DNA from: Roseomonas indoligenes
GTDB lineage: Bacteria; Pseudomonadota; Alphaproteobacteria; Acetobacterales; Acetobacteraceae
NCBI RefSeq assembly: GCF_017813365.1
Contig: NZ_JAGIZA010000004.1
Location: forward strand, 124,001-188,000
Reading direction: 5' to 3'
DNA length: 64,000 nucleotides
Numbering within the stretch: position 1 is the stretch's first letter; the number at the start of each line of letters is the position of its first letter. Under the pieces are notes generated by a model. It was not told where the DNA came from. It saw only the letters and a list, made by a program, of their open reading frames with translations, and did not search any database. A program made the position numbers and the translations under genes. Positions 50,265 through 60,085 of the stretch are shown here, one piece after another.

Positions 50265-50690
50265 ATGCAAGCCATGCTCATCACCCTGCCGCCGGATTAC
50301 AAGCCCTCGGAAGACGAGGCCTTCATGAACCCCCGGCAGCTCGCCTATTTCCGGCAGAAGCTGCTGCGCTGGCGCCAGGACCTCCTGCGTGAGGCCGGCG
50401 AGACCCTCTCCTCCATGGGGCAGGGCGGAATCGTGGAAGCCGACCTGACGGACCGGGCCAGCGTCGAGACCGACCGGGCCCTGGAACTCCGGACCCGCGA
50501 CCGGGCCCGCAAGCTCGTCTCCAAGATCGACCAGGCGCTGGAGCGGGTGGACAACGGCACCTACGGCTACTGCGAGGAGACCGGTGAGCCGATCGGTCTG
50601 CGCCGCCTGGAGGCCCGCCCGATCGCTACCCTGTCCATCGAGGCCCAGGAGCGCCACGAGCGCATGGAGCGCGTCCACCGGGACGATTGA
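50265..50690 (+). CDS. dksA: RNA polymerase-binding transcription factor DksA
   Basis: 141-aa DksA (138 if the ATG at 50274 is used). The coiled-coil tip with acidic residues (IVEADLTDRASVETDRALELRTRDR) is present. The C4 zinc-finger is reduced to one Cys (GTYGYCEETGEPIGLRRLEARPIATLSIEAQERHE), the usual state in many alphaproteobacteria. It binds the RNA polymerase secondary channel with ppGpp. The gap to fliX is 130 nt. Confidence 0.93.
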   Translation: MQAMLITLPPDYKPSEDEAFMNPRQLAYFRQKLLRWRQDLLREAGETLSSMGQGGIVEADLTDRASVETDRALELRTRDRARKLVSKIDQALERVDNGTYGYCEETGEPIGLRRLEARPIATLSIEAQERHERMERVHRDD

Positions 50691-51020
50691 ACGGTCTCGG
50701 TAAGGCACTCGCGGCCCTGATTTGCGGCCCAGGCAGCTCTAACGCCCCTCGGGAAGCTTGCAAAACGTCGCCCGAGAGAGCATGTGTCCGCCCGCAGTAC
50801 GGGCGCGGTAGCGGCGCCCGGCGGCATCAGGCAGGTCGGATCAGGTCACGGGCGCGGCGATGGATCGCCACGGCCCGTTACGCCACATCCGGAACGCCCG
50901 CCGCGCGGCCACACCGCCGAGCGACCCAAGCGGCGGCGAGCCGCATGACCATGACGCGGCCGAGCCGCATTACCTTCGCGGCCATTGCCCCACCGGGGGC
51001 CGCGACCAACGGAGGCCCAA
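50691..51020. other. Intergenic region upstream of fusA
   Basis: 330 nt with no supported gene. A weak inverted repeat CTCGGG/CCCGAG (50748-50776, 17-nt loop) lies after dksA. The GGAGG at 51011-51015 is the fusA ribosome-binding site. No clear promoter consensus or tRNA seen. Confidence 0.55.
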
Positions 51021-53102
<2,082 letters not shown>

Positions 53103-53107
53103 TCCTC

Positions 53108-53131
53108 CCGGCCCCGCTTCGGCGGGGCCGG
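53108..53131 (+). terminator. fusA terminator hairpin 1
   Basis: Perfect 10-bp stem CCGGCCCCGC / GCGGGGCCGG with a stable TTCG tetraloop, 6 nt after the fusA stop. No U tract. Confidence 0.7.
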
Positions 53132-53142
53132 ACCCCTTCCGG

Positions 53143-53172
53143 ACGGCGCGGGCGAGACATCGCCCGCGCCGT
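53143..53172. terminator. Terminator hairpin 2, bidirectional
   Basis: Perfect 13-bp stem (53143-53155 / 53160-53172) with a 4-nt loop, between convergent fusA and MaoC-like genes. Second of two tandem hairpins. Confidence 0.68.
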
Positions 53173-53179
53173 TCGCGTT

Positions 53180-53629
53180 TCAGCGCCTGAGGTGGTGCAG
53201 CCCGGTCGCGTCCAGCACGATGACCCCGTCCGCCACCCGGGTCGCCACGTAGCGCAGCCGGGCGGAGCCGCGGTCATTCCGCGCACGGGAGGTTTTCACC
53301 TCCACCACTTCCACGGTCACCACGACCTCCTCATCCGGCCGCAGGGCAGCGGGCCAGCGGACATCCATGGCAGACCCGGCAAGGCTGATGTCGCGGAGAA
53401 GTGGCCCGCCCATCAACAGCCCGAAACAGGCCGAGAGGGTGTGCAGCCCCGCCGCCACCACCGTGCCGAAAACCGAATCCTTTGCCGCCTCTTCATCCAG
53501 GTGGAAGGGCTGAGGGTCGTAGCGCTCGGCAAACTCACGGATCTCCGCGAGAGAGAGGGAGAGGCGCCCCAGCTCATAGCGGTCGCCGGGGTGCAGCTCA
53601 TTGAGGGAACGCAGGCGTGGAGGGCTCAT
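53180..53629 (-). CDS. MaoC-like hotdog-fold dehydratase
   Basis: 149-aa single-domain MaoC-type protein. EIREFAERYDPQPFHLDEEAAKDSVFGTVVAAGLHTLSACFGLL contains the hydratase-2 pattern (Asp in YDPQPFH, His in AAGLHT). ALRPDEEVVVTVEVVEVKTSR is the hotdog continuation. Members hydrate enoyl-CoA in fatty-acid or PHA metabolism. Start overlaps none; it is divergent from a small membrane gene. Confidence 0.87.
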   Translation of the reverse strand: MSPPRLRSLNELHPGDRYELGRLSLSLAEIREFAERYDPQPFHLDEEAAKDSVFGTVVAAGLHTLSACFGLLMGGPLLRDISLAGSAMDVRWPAALRPDEEVVVTVEVVEVKTSRARNDRGSARLRYVATRVADGVIVLDATGLHHLRR

Positions 53630-53670
53630 GCCCTTCCTCTAATCCCGCCGGGGGGCCCCTTGAAGCCGCG

Positions 53671-54015
53671 ATGAAGCGCGGCAACATGCCAATCATGCTC
53701 CAGGCTCCACACCAGCCCCCGGTCCTCGATATGACGCCGGAGGGTGAATTCCGCGACGCGCCGCAGGCTCCGCGCCGCGGCTCCCGGCTGGACCGGGTGC
53801 TGATCCGGCTGGGCGGGGCAGCGGTGCTGGCCGCCGTGGTCGCGGGCGGCCTGGTGATGGCGGCCTCCGCCGTGCTGCTGCTGGGTCTGCTGATTCCCGT
53901 GGTAATCGTGGCCGGGTTGGTCGGCTTTGCGACGCTCTGGTGGCGTGCGCGCCGCGCCGGGGGGCGGCCGGGCGGTGGCCCTGGCATGCCGGCCTTCGTG
54001 ATCATCCGCCGTTAA
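53671..54015 (+). CDS. Small membrane protein, two helices
   Basis: About 114-aa hypothetical protein. A Pro-rich N-terminus, then LIRLGGAAVLAAVVAGGLVMAASAVLLLGLLIPVVIVAGLVGFATLWW forming two close helices, and a Gly/Arg tail. ATG at 53671 chosen; ATGs at 53686 and 53695 are alternatives. No family recognised. Confidence 0.6.
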   Translation: MKRGNMPIMLQAPHQPPVLDMTPEGEFRDAPQAPRRGSRLDRVLIRLGGAAVLAAVVAGGLVMAASAVLLLGLLIPVVIVAGLVGFATLWWRARRAGGRPGGGPGMPAFVIIRR

Positions 54016-54018
54016 GGC

Positions 54019-54384
54019 TTGCGGGCTTCTCACCCGGAACGCCCCGCGGGCTTCGAGCCCGATCCGGGCCGCCTCTATGAGGTGGGCCGCGATGGCAGGC
54101 CTTATACGCTCGAACCTGAGCCGCCGGGGGCCGCCGAAGCCCTGGAAAACCTCGCCCGGCGCTGGTGGGTCGCGGCGGTTTTAGTGAATGCCACGACCAT
54201 GGGGTTCGCCGCTGCCTCGGCCATGCTGGCGCCGAGAGGGGTGGCGGCGCTCTCCGGAGTCCTGGCGATCCTGACAGCACCGCTCCTGCTCGCCGCGCCG
54301 ATCCTTCGGCGGAGGGGGCTGAGGCGGCAGCGGCATATCCACCGTCACCGCCCCGAGGACTTCCCGCCGCCGCTCGAGGGCTGA
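54019..54384 (+). CDS. Hypothetical membrane protein
   Basis: 121-aa frame starting with TTG 3 nt after the preceding stop. An N-terminal soluble part (GRLYEVGRDGRPYTLEPEPPG) leads to two helices (AAVLVNATTMGFAAASAML and VLAILTAPLLLAAPIL) and a His/Arg-rich tail. Likely coupled to the upstream gene. No domain recognised. Confidence 0.52.
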   Translation: MRASHPERPAGFEPDPGRLYEVGRDGRPYTLEPEPPGAAEALENLARRWWVAAVLVNATTMGFAAASAMLAPRGVAALSGVLAILTAPLLLAAPILRRRGLRRQRHIHRHRPEDFPPPLEG

Positions 54385-54654
54385 CCTACATGTAGCGTGG
54401 CACGCCGGACGCGGTGCGGCCGAGCCCTTCGCCTGCTCCGCCGGCATGGAAAGGCGTACGACGCCCCCGTCGAGCCCGGCCACCGTGCTCCGGGGTATGT
54501 AGCGATGCACTCCGCCCGAGGTCGGGTCGCTCTTGGCGAGCTTGATGAAGTCGCCCTCGACATGGTCGACAATGCCGAATGGCTCGCCGCCGCTGCCGAT
54601 GACGGGCATACGGTCCGCGATCTCGCCGGCGGCGAGTTTGTCAGCATTCGCCAT
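54181..54654 (-). CDS. DUF2171-type protein, probable one-base frameshift near its C-terminus
   Basis: The N-terminal 75 residues are a PRC-barrel-like DUF2171 domain (DRMPVIGSGGEPFGIVDHVEGDFIKL, HRYIPRSTVAGLDGGVVRLSMPAEQAK). As written the frame runs 157 codons to 54181, but its last 68 residues are low-complexity and antisense to the 121-aa gene. Restoring one base after AEQAK would give a tail GLGRTASGVPRYM and a TAG at 54386-54388, just past the convergent stop at 54384. The true gene is therefore probably 54386-54654, with a deletion in the genome or the assembly. GGGGAGC precedes the ATG. Confidence 0.6.
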   Translation of the reverse strand: MANADKLAAGEIADRMPVIGSGGEPFGIVDHVEGDFIKLAKSDPTSGGVHRYIPRSTVAGLDGGVVRLSMPAEQAKGSAAPRPACHATCRSALERRREVLGAVTVDMPLPPQPPPPKDRRGEQERCCQDRQDSGERRHPSRRQHGRGSGEPHGRGIH

Positions 54655-54666
54655 GGTCCAGCTCCC

Positions 54667-54860
54667 CTAGCGCCCGTCGGACCGAGACGTCTCGCCGCGG
54701 CCCCGGTTGTTGGAGGAGGGATCCGCGCCACGCAGCTTCACGTTGCCGACGATGTCGCCGGGATCACCGCCCGGCTTGCTGTTGCCGCCACCCTTGCTGT
54801 TACCGGCCGAGGGCATCTGGCCAGCATGTCGTCGTAGGTGCTCTTTTTCTTATCAGCCAC
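54667..54860 (-). pseudogene. Small basic Gly/Ser/Asn-rich gene with apparent one-base deletion
   Basis: GTG at 54860 with a strong GGGAGG 6 nt upstream encodes ADKKKSTYDDMLAR and then shifts frame. The neighbouring frame continues with MPSAGNSKGGGNSKPGGDPGDIVGNVKLRGADPSSNNRGRGETSRSDGR and ends at a TAG, 54667-54669. The total length is one base short of 65 codons, and adding one base at the junction (GCCAGATG to GCCAAGATG) joins the two. The product would be a 64-aa disordered protein. It is upstream of the DUF2171 gene by 12 nt and shows the same kind of lesion. Confidence 0.55.
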
Positions 54861-54935
54861 GGCAAACCTCCCGCGTGAACCGTGGAACGGTGGTTCAACG
54901 CGAGAGGGAGAGTCGCTGTTGCGGCGTCTAGAACG

Positions 54936-55886
54936 TCAGGCGGCGCGGCTGATCCCGCCCACATCGGCCCGCTTGTCGAAGCGCGCCACGCGGGAGAGCA
55001 GGTAGTCCACCTCCGCCCGTGCCTTGGCCGAGAGGGCCACGCCGGGGCGGCGCTGGGCGTCGCTGGCCAGGACGCCACGCCGCATCAGCACGTACTTGCG
55101 AACCGCAAGGCCCGTCGGCCCTTGCTGCTGTTCGTAGCGCAGGAGAGGCAGATGGGCGTCGAACAGGTCGTGCGCCTCGTCCCGCTTTCCCTCGGCCTGC
55201 AGGCGAACCAGGTCGGATAGCATGTCGGGGAAGGCATAGCCGGTCATGGCGCCATCCGCCCCGCGCTCGCACTCGAAGTCGATGAAGAGGCCACCATTCC
55301 CGCAAAGGATGGAGATGTGCTTCATCGATCCGTCCGCCTCGAAGCCGCGCAGGGCGGAAATCTTCTCCAGCCCCGGCCAGTCCTCGTGCTTGATCATCAC
55401 GCAGTTCGGGCTGGCCTGGACGATCCGGCGGATCACGCCGGGGGTCATGATCACGCTGAAGGTCTGCGGGAAGTCCTGGACCACGAAGGGCACGTCCGTC
55501 CCGATCGCCTCCGCCGCCTGGGCGTAGTAGCCGACGATCTGGTCGTCCGTCCGCAGCGTGTTCGGCGGTGCGATCATCACCCCCGCAGCGCCCGCATCCA
55601 TGACCGCCTTCGTCAGGGAGGTCATGGCGGCAAAGCCCGGCGCGGACACGCCGACGATGACGGGAATTCCGGCCCGCTTGATCATGCGGGAGGCGAGGGA
55701 GACGCTCTCCGTCATGTCCAGCTTCGGGGCCTCGCCCATCACGCCCAGCACGGTGATGCCGGTGCAGCCGCTCTCGACGCAGAAGTCGGTGTAGCGGTCA
55801 TTGGAGGCCTCATCGACCCACCCGTCCTCGTGGAAGGCGGTAGGGGCGATGGCGTAGACGCCCTTGGCCGCCGTCAGGTCGGTCAT
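54936..55886 (-). CDS. DapA-like (N-acetylneuraminate lyase superfamily) aldolase
   Basis: 316-aa class I aldolase-fold protein. Schiff-base Lys166 is in NCVMIKHEDWPGLEK and the GVMGEAPKL loop replaces the GTTGE of true DapA. The position of the conserved active-site Tyr (YNVP in DapA) reads QDFP, so a lysine-pathway role is unlikely. Related proteins split 4-hydroxy-2-oxo acids or sugar acids. The gene starts with ATG at 55886, overlapping the upstream RraA-like gene (ATGA), which suggests a shared catabolic route. Confidence 0.86.
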   Translation of the reverse strand: MTDLTAAKGVYAIAPTAFHEDGWVDEASNDRYTDFCVESGCTGITVLGVMGEAPKLDMTESVSLASRMIKRAGIPVIVGVSAPGFAAMTSLTKAVMDAGAAGVMIAPPNTLRTDDQIVGYYAQAAEAIGTDVPFVVQDFPQTFSVIMTPGVIRRIVQASPNCVMIKHEDWPGLEKISALRGFEADGSMKHISILCGNGGLFIDFECERGADGAMTGYAFPDMLSDLVRLQAEGKRDEAHDLFDAHLPLLRYEQQQGPTGLAVRKYVLMRRGVLASDAQRRPGVALSAKARAEVDYLLSRVARFDKRADVGGISRAA

Positions 55887-56593
55887 GCCTGCTGCTCCTT
55901 CTTCCAGGCCTCGTAGCGCGCCTTGTTCTCGGCGTTCGGGGGATAGAGGCCGGGGAGGGAGGCGCCGCTATCCACCTGGGTCATGATCCAGGTCTCCTGC
56001 CGCTCCTGCTCCACCGCATCGGCCACCACGGCCTCCAGCAGGTCCTGGGGGATCAGCACGGCGCCGTCCTGGTCCACCACCACCACGTCACCCGGAAAAA
56101 CGGCCACCCCGCCGCAGCCGATCGGCTGGTCCCAGGCCACGAAGGTCAGGCCGGCGACGGAGGGCGGGGCCGCCGCGCCCTGGCACCACACCGGGAGGCC
56201 GGTGCCGAGCACGCCCGCGAGGTCACGCACCACGCCATCCGTGATGAGGGCGGCGACGCCCCGCTTCTCCATCCGGGCGCAGAGGATGTCGCCGAAGATC
56301 CCGGCATCGGTGCAGCCCATGGCGTCCACCACGGCGATGCAGCCCTCCGGCATCGCCTCGATGGCGGCGCGGGTCGAGATCGGGTTGGACCAGGAGGCCG
56401 GGGTCGCCAAATCCTCCCGTGCCGGGACGAAGCGCAGGGTGAAGGCGCGGCCGACCAGGCGGGGCTGGCCTTCCCGAATAGGCCGGGTGCCGCGCATCCA
56501 GACGTTGCGGAGGCCCTTCTTGAGCAGCACCGTCGTGAGGGTGGCCGTGGAGACGCCTTCCAGCGCCGCCTTGATCTGGGGGTCGAGGTTCAA
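55883..56593 (-). CDS. RraA-like / 4-hydroxy-4-methyl-2-oxoglutarate aldolase family protein
   Basis: 236-aa protein of the RraA/HMG-aldolase family. CIAVVDAMGCTDAGIFGDILCARMEKRGVAALITDGVVRD contains the metal-site and substrate-binding motif (GD-x20-RD). TTG at 56593 follows GGAGGAGACC. True RraA regulators lack this coupling; next to a DapA-like aldolase, class II pyruvate aldolase activity is more likely than RNase E regulation. Such aldolases close protocatechuate 4,5-cleavage pathways, but this window carries only the 3,4-cleavage pca genes. Confidence 0.87.
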   Translation of the reverse strand: MNLDPQIKAALEGVSTATLTTVLLKKGLRNVWMRGTRPIREGQPRLVGRAFTLRFVPAREDLATPASWSNPISTRAAIEAMPEGCIAVVDAMGCTDAGIFGDILCARMEKRGVAALITDGVVRDLAGVLGTGLPVWCQGAAAPPSVAGLTFVAWDQPIGCGGVAVFPGDVVVVDQDGAVLIPQDLLEAVVADAVEQERQETWIMTQVDSGASLPGLYPPNAENKARYEAWKKEQQA

Positions 56594-56719
56594 GCGGGTC
56601 TCCTCCGGTCGCGCTATCTGTTCCGGGATTCGCGCGGTGGCGGTGCTGCGTCAAGCTTCGGCGCAAAAGGTTGCGGGTCGGGGTTGGTTAGAGTGCCGCG
56701 CCGCACCATCTGCCGCGGC

Positions 56720-57322
56720 ATGATCGGCACCCGTTGTCTCGTCGGCCTCAGCCTGGGGGCGCTGCTGGCCGGACCGGCCCTGTGGCCCGAAGCGGCCCAG
56801 GCGCAGGAGAGGCGCTTCTTCCAAGTGACGCCTGGTCCTAGGACCGAGCCGCCGCGCCTGGACACCAGCCTCAGCACTGGCGGGGGCCGGCTGCAGCAGG
56901 TGATGGTGATGGACCGCGCCTCCATCGCCCGCTGGCTCTGCCCCAATGGCGGCACGCCCGCGCGCGGCCGGCCCGGTCGGTGCGATGGGCGCGGGGTCGC
57001 GCGTGGGGGTGCTGGCACGGGCGTGGATGCCGATGTGGCCGGCTGGCACGCGGATCTCGCTCCGGCTAGCCACCGGCAGCTGGCCTGCCCGCTTGGCACG
57101 GTGCCCACCCCAGCGCGGTTCAACCCGGGCACGGTCCGGTGCATGCCCGGCGCCCCGGCCGATGCTGCGGCGAAGCCGGAAGAGGCCGGCAAGCCGGTGG
57201 AGGCTGCCAGGGCTGCCTCAGCGGCACCTCCTGCTGCGGCGCCTCCAGCCTCCCCGGCACCGCAGCCCTCATCCCCCCAGGCCGCAGCCGCCGGAGCCCC
57301 AGCGGGCCCTTCGGGATCGTAG
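56720..57322 (+). CDS. Exported Ala/Pro-rich hypothetical protein
   Basis: About 200 aa. Signal peptide (CLVGLSLGALLAGPALWPEAAQAQ), a small central part with four Cys (WLCPNGG, GRCDGR, LACPLG, VRCMPG) probably paired as disulfides, then a low-complexity Ala/Pro tail (about 70 residues). ATG at 56720 starts the leader; a TTG at 56684 is possible. No recognised family. Confidence 0.65.
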   Translation: MIGTRCLVGLSLGALLAGPALWPEAAQAQERRFFQVTPGPRTEPPRLDTSLSTGGGRLQQVMVMDRASIARWLCPNGGTPARGRPGRCDGRGVARGGAGTGVDADVAGWHADLAPASHRQLACPLGTVPTPARFNPGTVRCMPGAPADAAAKPEEAGKPVEAARAASAAPPAAAPPASPAPQPSSPQAAAAGAPAGPSGS

Positions 57323-57338
57323 AGCCTTATCGTTCCCT

Positions 57339-57369
57339 AACCGCCCCGGCCGATCCGACCGGGGCGGTT
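57339..57369. terminator. Bidirectional terminator hairpin
   Basis: Perfect 11-bp stem AACCGCCCCGG / CCGGGGCGGTT (57339-57349 / 57359-57369) with a 9-nt loop between convergent genes. TTCTCATTT follows on the plus strand. Confidence 0.7.
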
Positions 57370-57386
57370 CTCATTTCAGCCGCAGA

Positions 57387-58328
57387 TCATTCGTGAATGC
57401 GTTGTGACTTGGCCAGGTTCGGGCTTCCTCGAAAGACCTGCCGAAGGCCCCACCAAACCCCCGAGATCGCGGCGGCGGCAAGGCCGGCAACCAGCACCCA
57501 GACGGCCGGCCGGATCTCGAATTCGAGGTCGAAATTCGCCTTGAAGATCTCCGCGGCCGGAAGGTTCGTCGCCAGCGCGTACCAGAGATACTCCAGCCCC
57601 GCTGCTCCGGCCGCCGCCAGCGGTGCCATGGCGAAAAGGGGCCAGGGCAGCGCCCTCCACCGGGACGGGACCACCCGCCAGAGGAGAAGGAACAGGAAGA
57701 AGCCGGTCATCAGCACCGGCTCCGACACATTGATCTTCGATTGAATGTAGAAGTGCAGGATCCCCAGCGCGATGATCGGATAGACCAGCTTGTGAAGCGG
57801 CTTCCATTCACGGCCGAGGCGCCGCAGGGCCGTGTCGGTCGAGGTCCAACCCAGTACCGCCAGCCCGATCAGCGCCGTGAAGCCGATGGAAAGGTAGGGC
57901 CGCTTTACGATCTCCAGCACCACGTGCCAGAGGCGGAGGTTCTCGTTCCCGATGTAAAGGGCGAGGTGCACGAGGGCATAGCCCAGCGCCGCCAGCCCGA
58001 TCATCCGCCGCACCTGCATCGCGCGCGGCCAGTCCAGCACCCAGCGCGCCGGGGTGACGACCAGGCTGATGAGAAGAAAGCGGATGCACCAGTCGCCGGT
58101 CTCATGCGTGGCCAGTGCCAGGGGCTCCGGCCCCATCCCTCCACTCGCCCATAGCCAGACGAGCCAGAGCGCCGGGGCCAAGCACCCCAGCAAGACGGCT
58201 GACTTGAAGACCGAGAAGCGCCCGCCCCGGTCAAGCCAGGGCCAGGGGCCGTGCTTCGGCGGCGGCGGGACGTCCCGCCGGGCCCGGCGCGGCCGGGCGG
58301 TGGGGGAGGGGAGGGCCGCCTCGCTCAC
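57387..58328 (-). CDS. msrQ: Ferric-reductase-like haem protein MsrQ
   Basis: 313-aa inner-membrane cytochrome b with six helices. GYALVHLALYIGNENLRLWHVVLEIVKRPYLSIGFTALIGLAVLGWTSTDTALRRLGREWKPLHKLVYPIIALGILHFYIQ contains the MsrQ haem His residues and the LGREWKPLHKLVY loop. MsrQ normally feeds electrons to MsrP, the periplasmic Met-sulfoxide reductase. No msrP is adjacent; GTG overlaps the stop of an exported protein gene (GTGA). The C-terminal third (after about residue 225) extends beyond a normal MsrQ. Confidence 0.86.
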   Translation of the reverse strand: MSEAALPSPTARPRRARRDVPPPPKHGPWPWLDRGGRFSVFKSAVLLGCLAPALWLVWLWASGGMGPEPLALATHETGDWCIRFLLISLVVTPARWVLDWPRAMQVRRMIGLAALGYALVHLALYIGNENLRLWHVVLEIVKRPYLSIGFTALIGLAVLGWTSTDTALRRLGREWKPLHKLVYPIIALGILHFYIQSKINVSEPVLMTGFFLFLLLWRVVPSRWRALPWPLFAMAPLAAAGAAGLEYLWYALATNLPAAEIFKANFDLEFEIRPAVWVLVAGLAAAAISGVWWGLRQVFRGSPNLAKSQRIHE

Positions 58329-58951
58329 ATCGGCGGTACCACGCCGTCCCGGGACACGGTGACCCGGGCAACGTTGAGGGTGCCGTCGGCCGCCGTCGTC
58401 GCGGAGAGGAAGACCTGGGCGCCGGGCTTCAGGTCCTCCATCGCGCCTGGGATCAGCGTCACCACCGGCACATCGGGCGGAACCACCACCTTCACCTGCT
58501 GTCCGCGCGCGGTCAGCGTCAGGCTGCGACCGTCATTGCCCTCCACCGCCGAATCCACCGTGGCGTTGGTCATTGAGGAACTGGGTGTGAGGTCCCAGGC
58601 AAAATGGCCCTCGCCGGTGCCGCGCATGGCTTCCGGGAAGACCAGCACCTCCAGGGCGCGCAGCACCCCGTCCGGTCCGGGCTCGGCCGCCGTACCGATG
58701 AAGCTGCCGGGCTTCACGTCCGCAAGGGTCATCCGCCGCAGCGCGGAGACGCCGACATTGTCGGCCAGGCGCAGCGCCACCGTGCTCCCTTCCCGCGTTG
58801 CCACAACCATTTCCTGACCGTTGATCGACTGGATGGTGCCGCGGATCCGGCGCGGTGGGGTGACCTGGGCCGCCGTGACCTGCGCCAGTGCGGGCAGGGC
58901 ACCCGCGAGAGAGAGGGCCGAGAGGCCGAGCAGAACGCCGCGCCGGTTCAT
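58325..58951 (-). CDS. Exported protein with two DUF5666-like OB-fold repeats
   Basis: 208 aa. Leader (GLSALSLAGALPALAQ) followed by two similar domains: RRIRGTIQSINGQEMVVATREG to DGVLRALEVLVFPEA, and SLTLTARGQQVKVVVPP to DGTLNVARVTVSRDG. The pattern of beta strands ending in (L/V)KPG matches DUF5666. Periplasmic or lipid-facing role is unknown. Its GTGA coupling to msrQ makes it a candidate partner of that haem protein. Confidence 0.72.
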   Translation of the reverse strand: MNRRGVLLGLSALSLAGALPALAQVTAAQVTPPRRIRGTIQSINGQEMVVATREGSTVALRLADNVGVSALRRMTLADVKPGSFIGTAAEPGPDGVLRALEVLVFPEAMRGTGEGHFAWDLTPSSSMTNATVDSAVEGNDGRSLTLTARGQQVKVVVPPDVPVVTLIPGAMEDLKPGAQVFLSATTAADGTLNVARVTVSRDGVVPPM

Positions 58952-59047
58952 GAGGTCGCTCCAGTTTGTCGCAGGTTAACGTGGCAGTGCCTGGAGCGGG
59001 TGCAAGCCCGCTTCCCGTGACAGATGGGCCATGCCACATCGGGGGAC

Positions 59048-60040
59048 ATGCGCATTCATGTCCAGAACCCCGCCAACGATCCCCATTTCGCGGTGACGGA
59101 GGCGCAGTGGCGCGACGCCGTCTCCCGCAGCCCCGACATGGCGGGGCTCCAGGTCTCCTTCGCCAGTGACGAGGAGGGCCTTACCCGCGCCCTGCCCGAG
59201 GCGGAGGTGCTGCTGAGCTGGGTGCGCCCGCTTCGCCAGCGTTTTCCCGTCGGTGCCCTGCCGGCCGCGGCACCGAGGCTGCGGATCATCGCCTGCACCT
59301 CCGCCGGCGTGGACAGCGCGGCCCCCTTCGACTGGCTGCCCGAATCCATTGCCCTGCTGAACAACAGCGGCACCCACGCGGACAAGGCCGGCGAGTTCGG
59401 GATTATGGCAATCCTGATGCTGAACACGGGGATGCCCGCCTTCGCCGACGCGCAGCGGCGCGGCGAGTGGAAGCCGATCTTCGCCTCCACCCTGGCGGGG
59501 CGGCGGGTGGTGATCGTCGGGATGGGCTCGCTCGGCGGCGGCGTGGCGCGCCAAGCCCGGGCCTTCGGGATGCAGGTCATCGGCGTGCGGAACGGGCCGG
59601 AGCCCCACCCGGACTGCGACGAGACGCACACCACCGGGGCACTGGACTCCGTCCTGCCCCGGGCGGAGTTCCTGGTGCTGGCCTGCCCGCTCACGGACCA
59701 GACCCGCAACCTCCTCTCGCGCGAGCGGATCGCGCTGCTGCCGCGTGGGGCGGGCATCGTGAACATCGCCCGTGGCGCGGTCTGGGACCAGGACGCCGTC
59801 TGCGACGCACTGGAGGCCGGGCATCTCGGCGGCTGCGTGACGGACGTGGCCGTGCCGGAGCCGCTGCCGACGGAGAGCCGGCTCTGGCGCACCCCGGGCA
59901 TGGTGGTCACCCCCCATGTCTCCGCCGATGACCGGGCCCGCTACAACGACCGCACGCTGGACATCCTGTTCGAGAACATCCGCGCGCTGCGTGAGAGCCG
60001 GCCGCTGCCGAACCGGGTCGATCCCGCGAAGGGTTATTAG
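59048..60040 (+). CDS. D-2-hydroxyacid dehydrogenase family protein
   Basis: 330-aa NAD(P)-dependent dehydrogenase (glyoxylate/hydroxypyruvate reductase-like). Rossmann motif VVIVGMGSLGGGVARQA, catalytic Arg in NIARGAVWD, Glu in PEPLPTES and His in VTPHVSADD. NNSGTHADKAGEFGIMAILML is the coenzyme-binding domain entry. An ATG at 59048 is used; an earlier in-frame start at 59024 is possible. It precedes an MBL-fold hydrolase gene by 45 nt on the same strand. Confidence 0.88.
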   Translation: MRIHVQNPANDPHFAVTEAQWRDAVSRSPDMAGLQVSFASDEEGLTRALPEAEVLLSWVRPLRQRFPVGALPAAAPRLRIIACTSAGVDSAAPFDWLPESIALLNNSGTHADKAGEFGIMAILMLNTGMPAFADAQRRGEWKPIFASTLAGRRVVIVGMGSLGGGVARQARAFGMQVIGVRNGPEPHPDCDETHTTGALDSVLPRAEFLVLACPLTDQTRNLLSRERIALLPRGAGIVNIARGAVWDQDAVCDALEAGHLGGCVTDVAVPEPLPTESRLWRTPGMVVTPHVSADDRARYNDRTLDILFENIRALRESRPLPNRVDPAKGY

Positions 60041-60085
60041 CCGCCACGTCCAAACCCTGCCGCGAAACCCGCGTTTGACCGGGCT

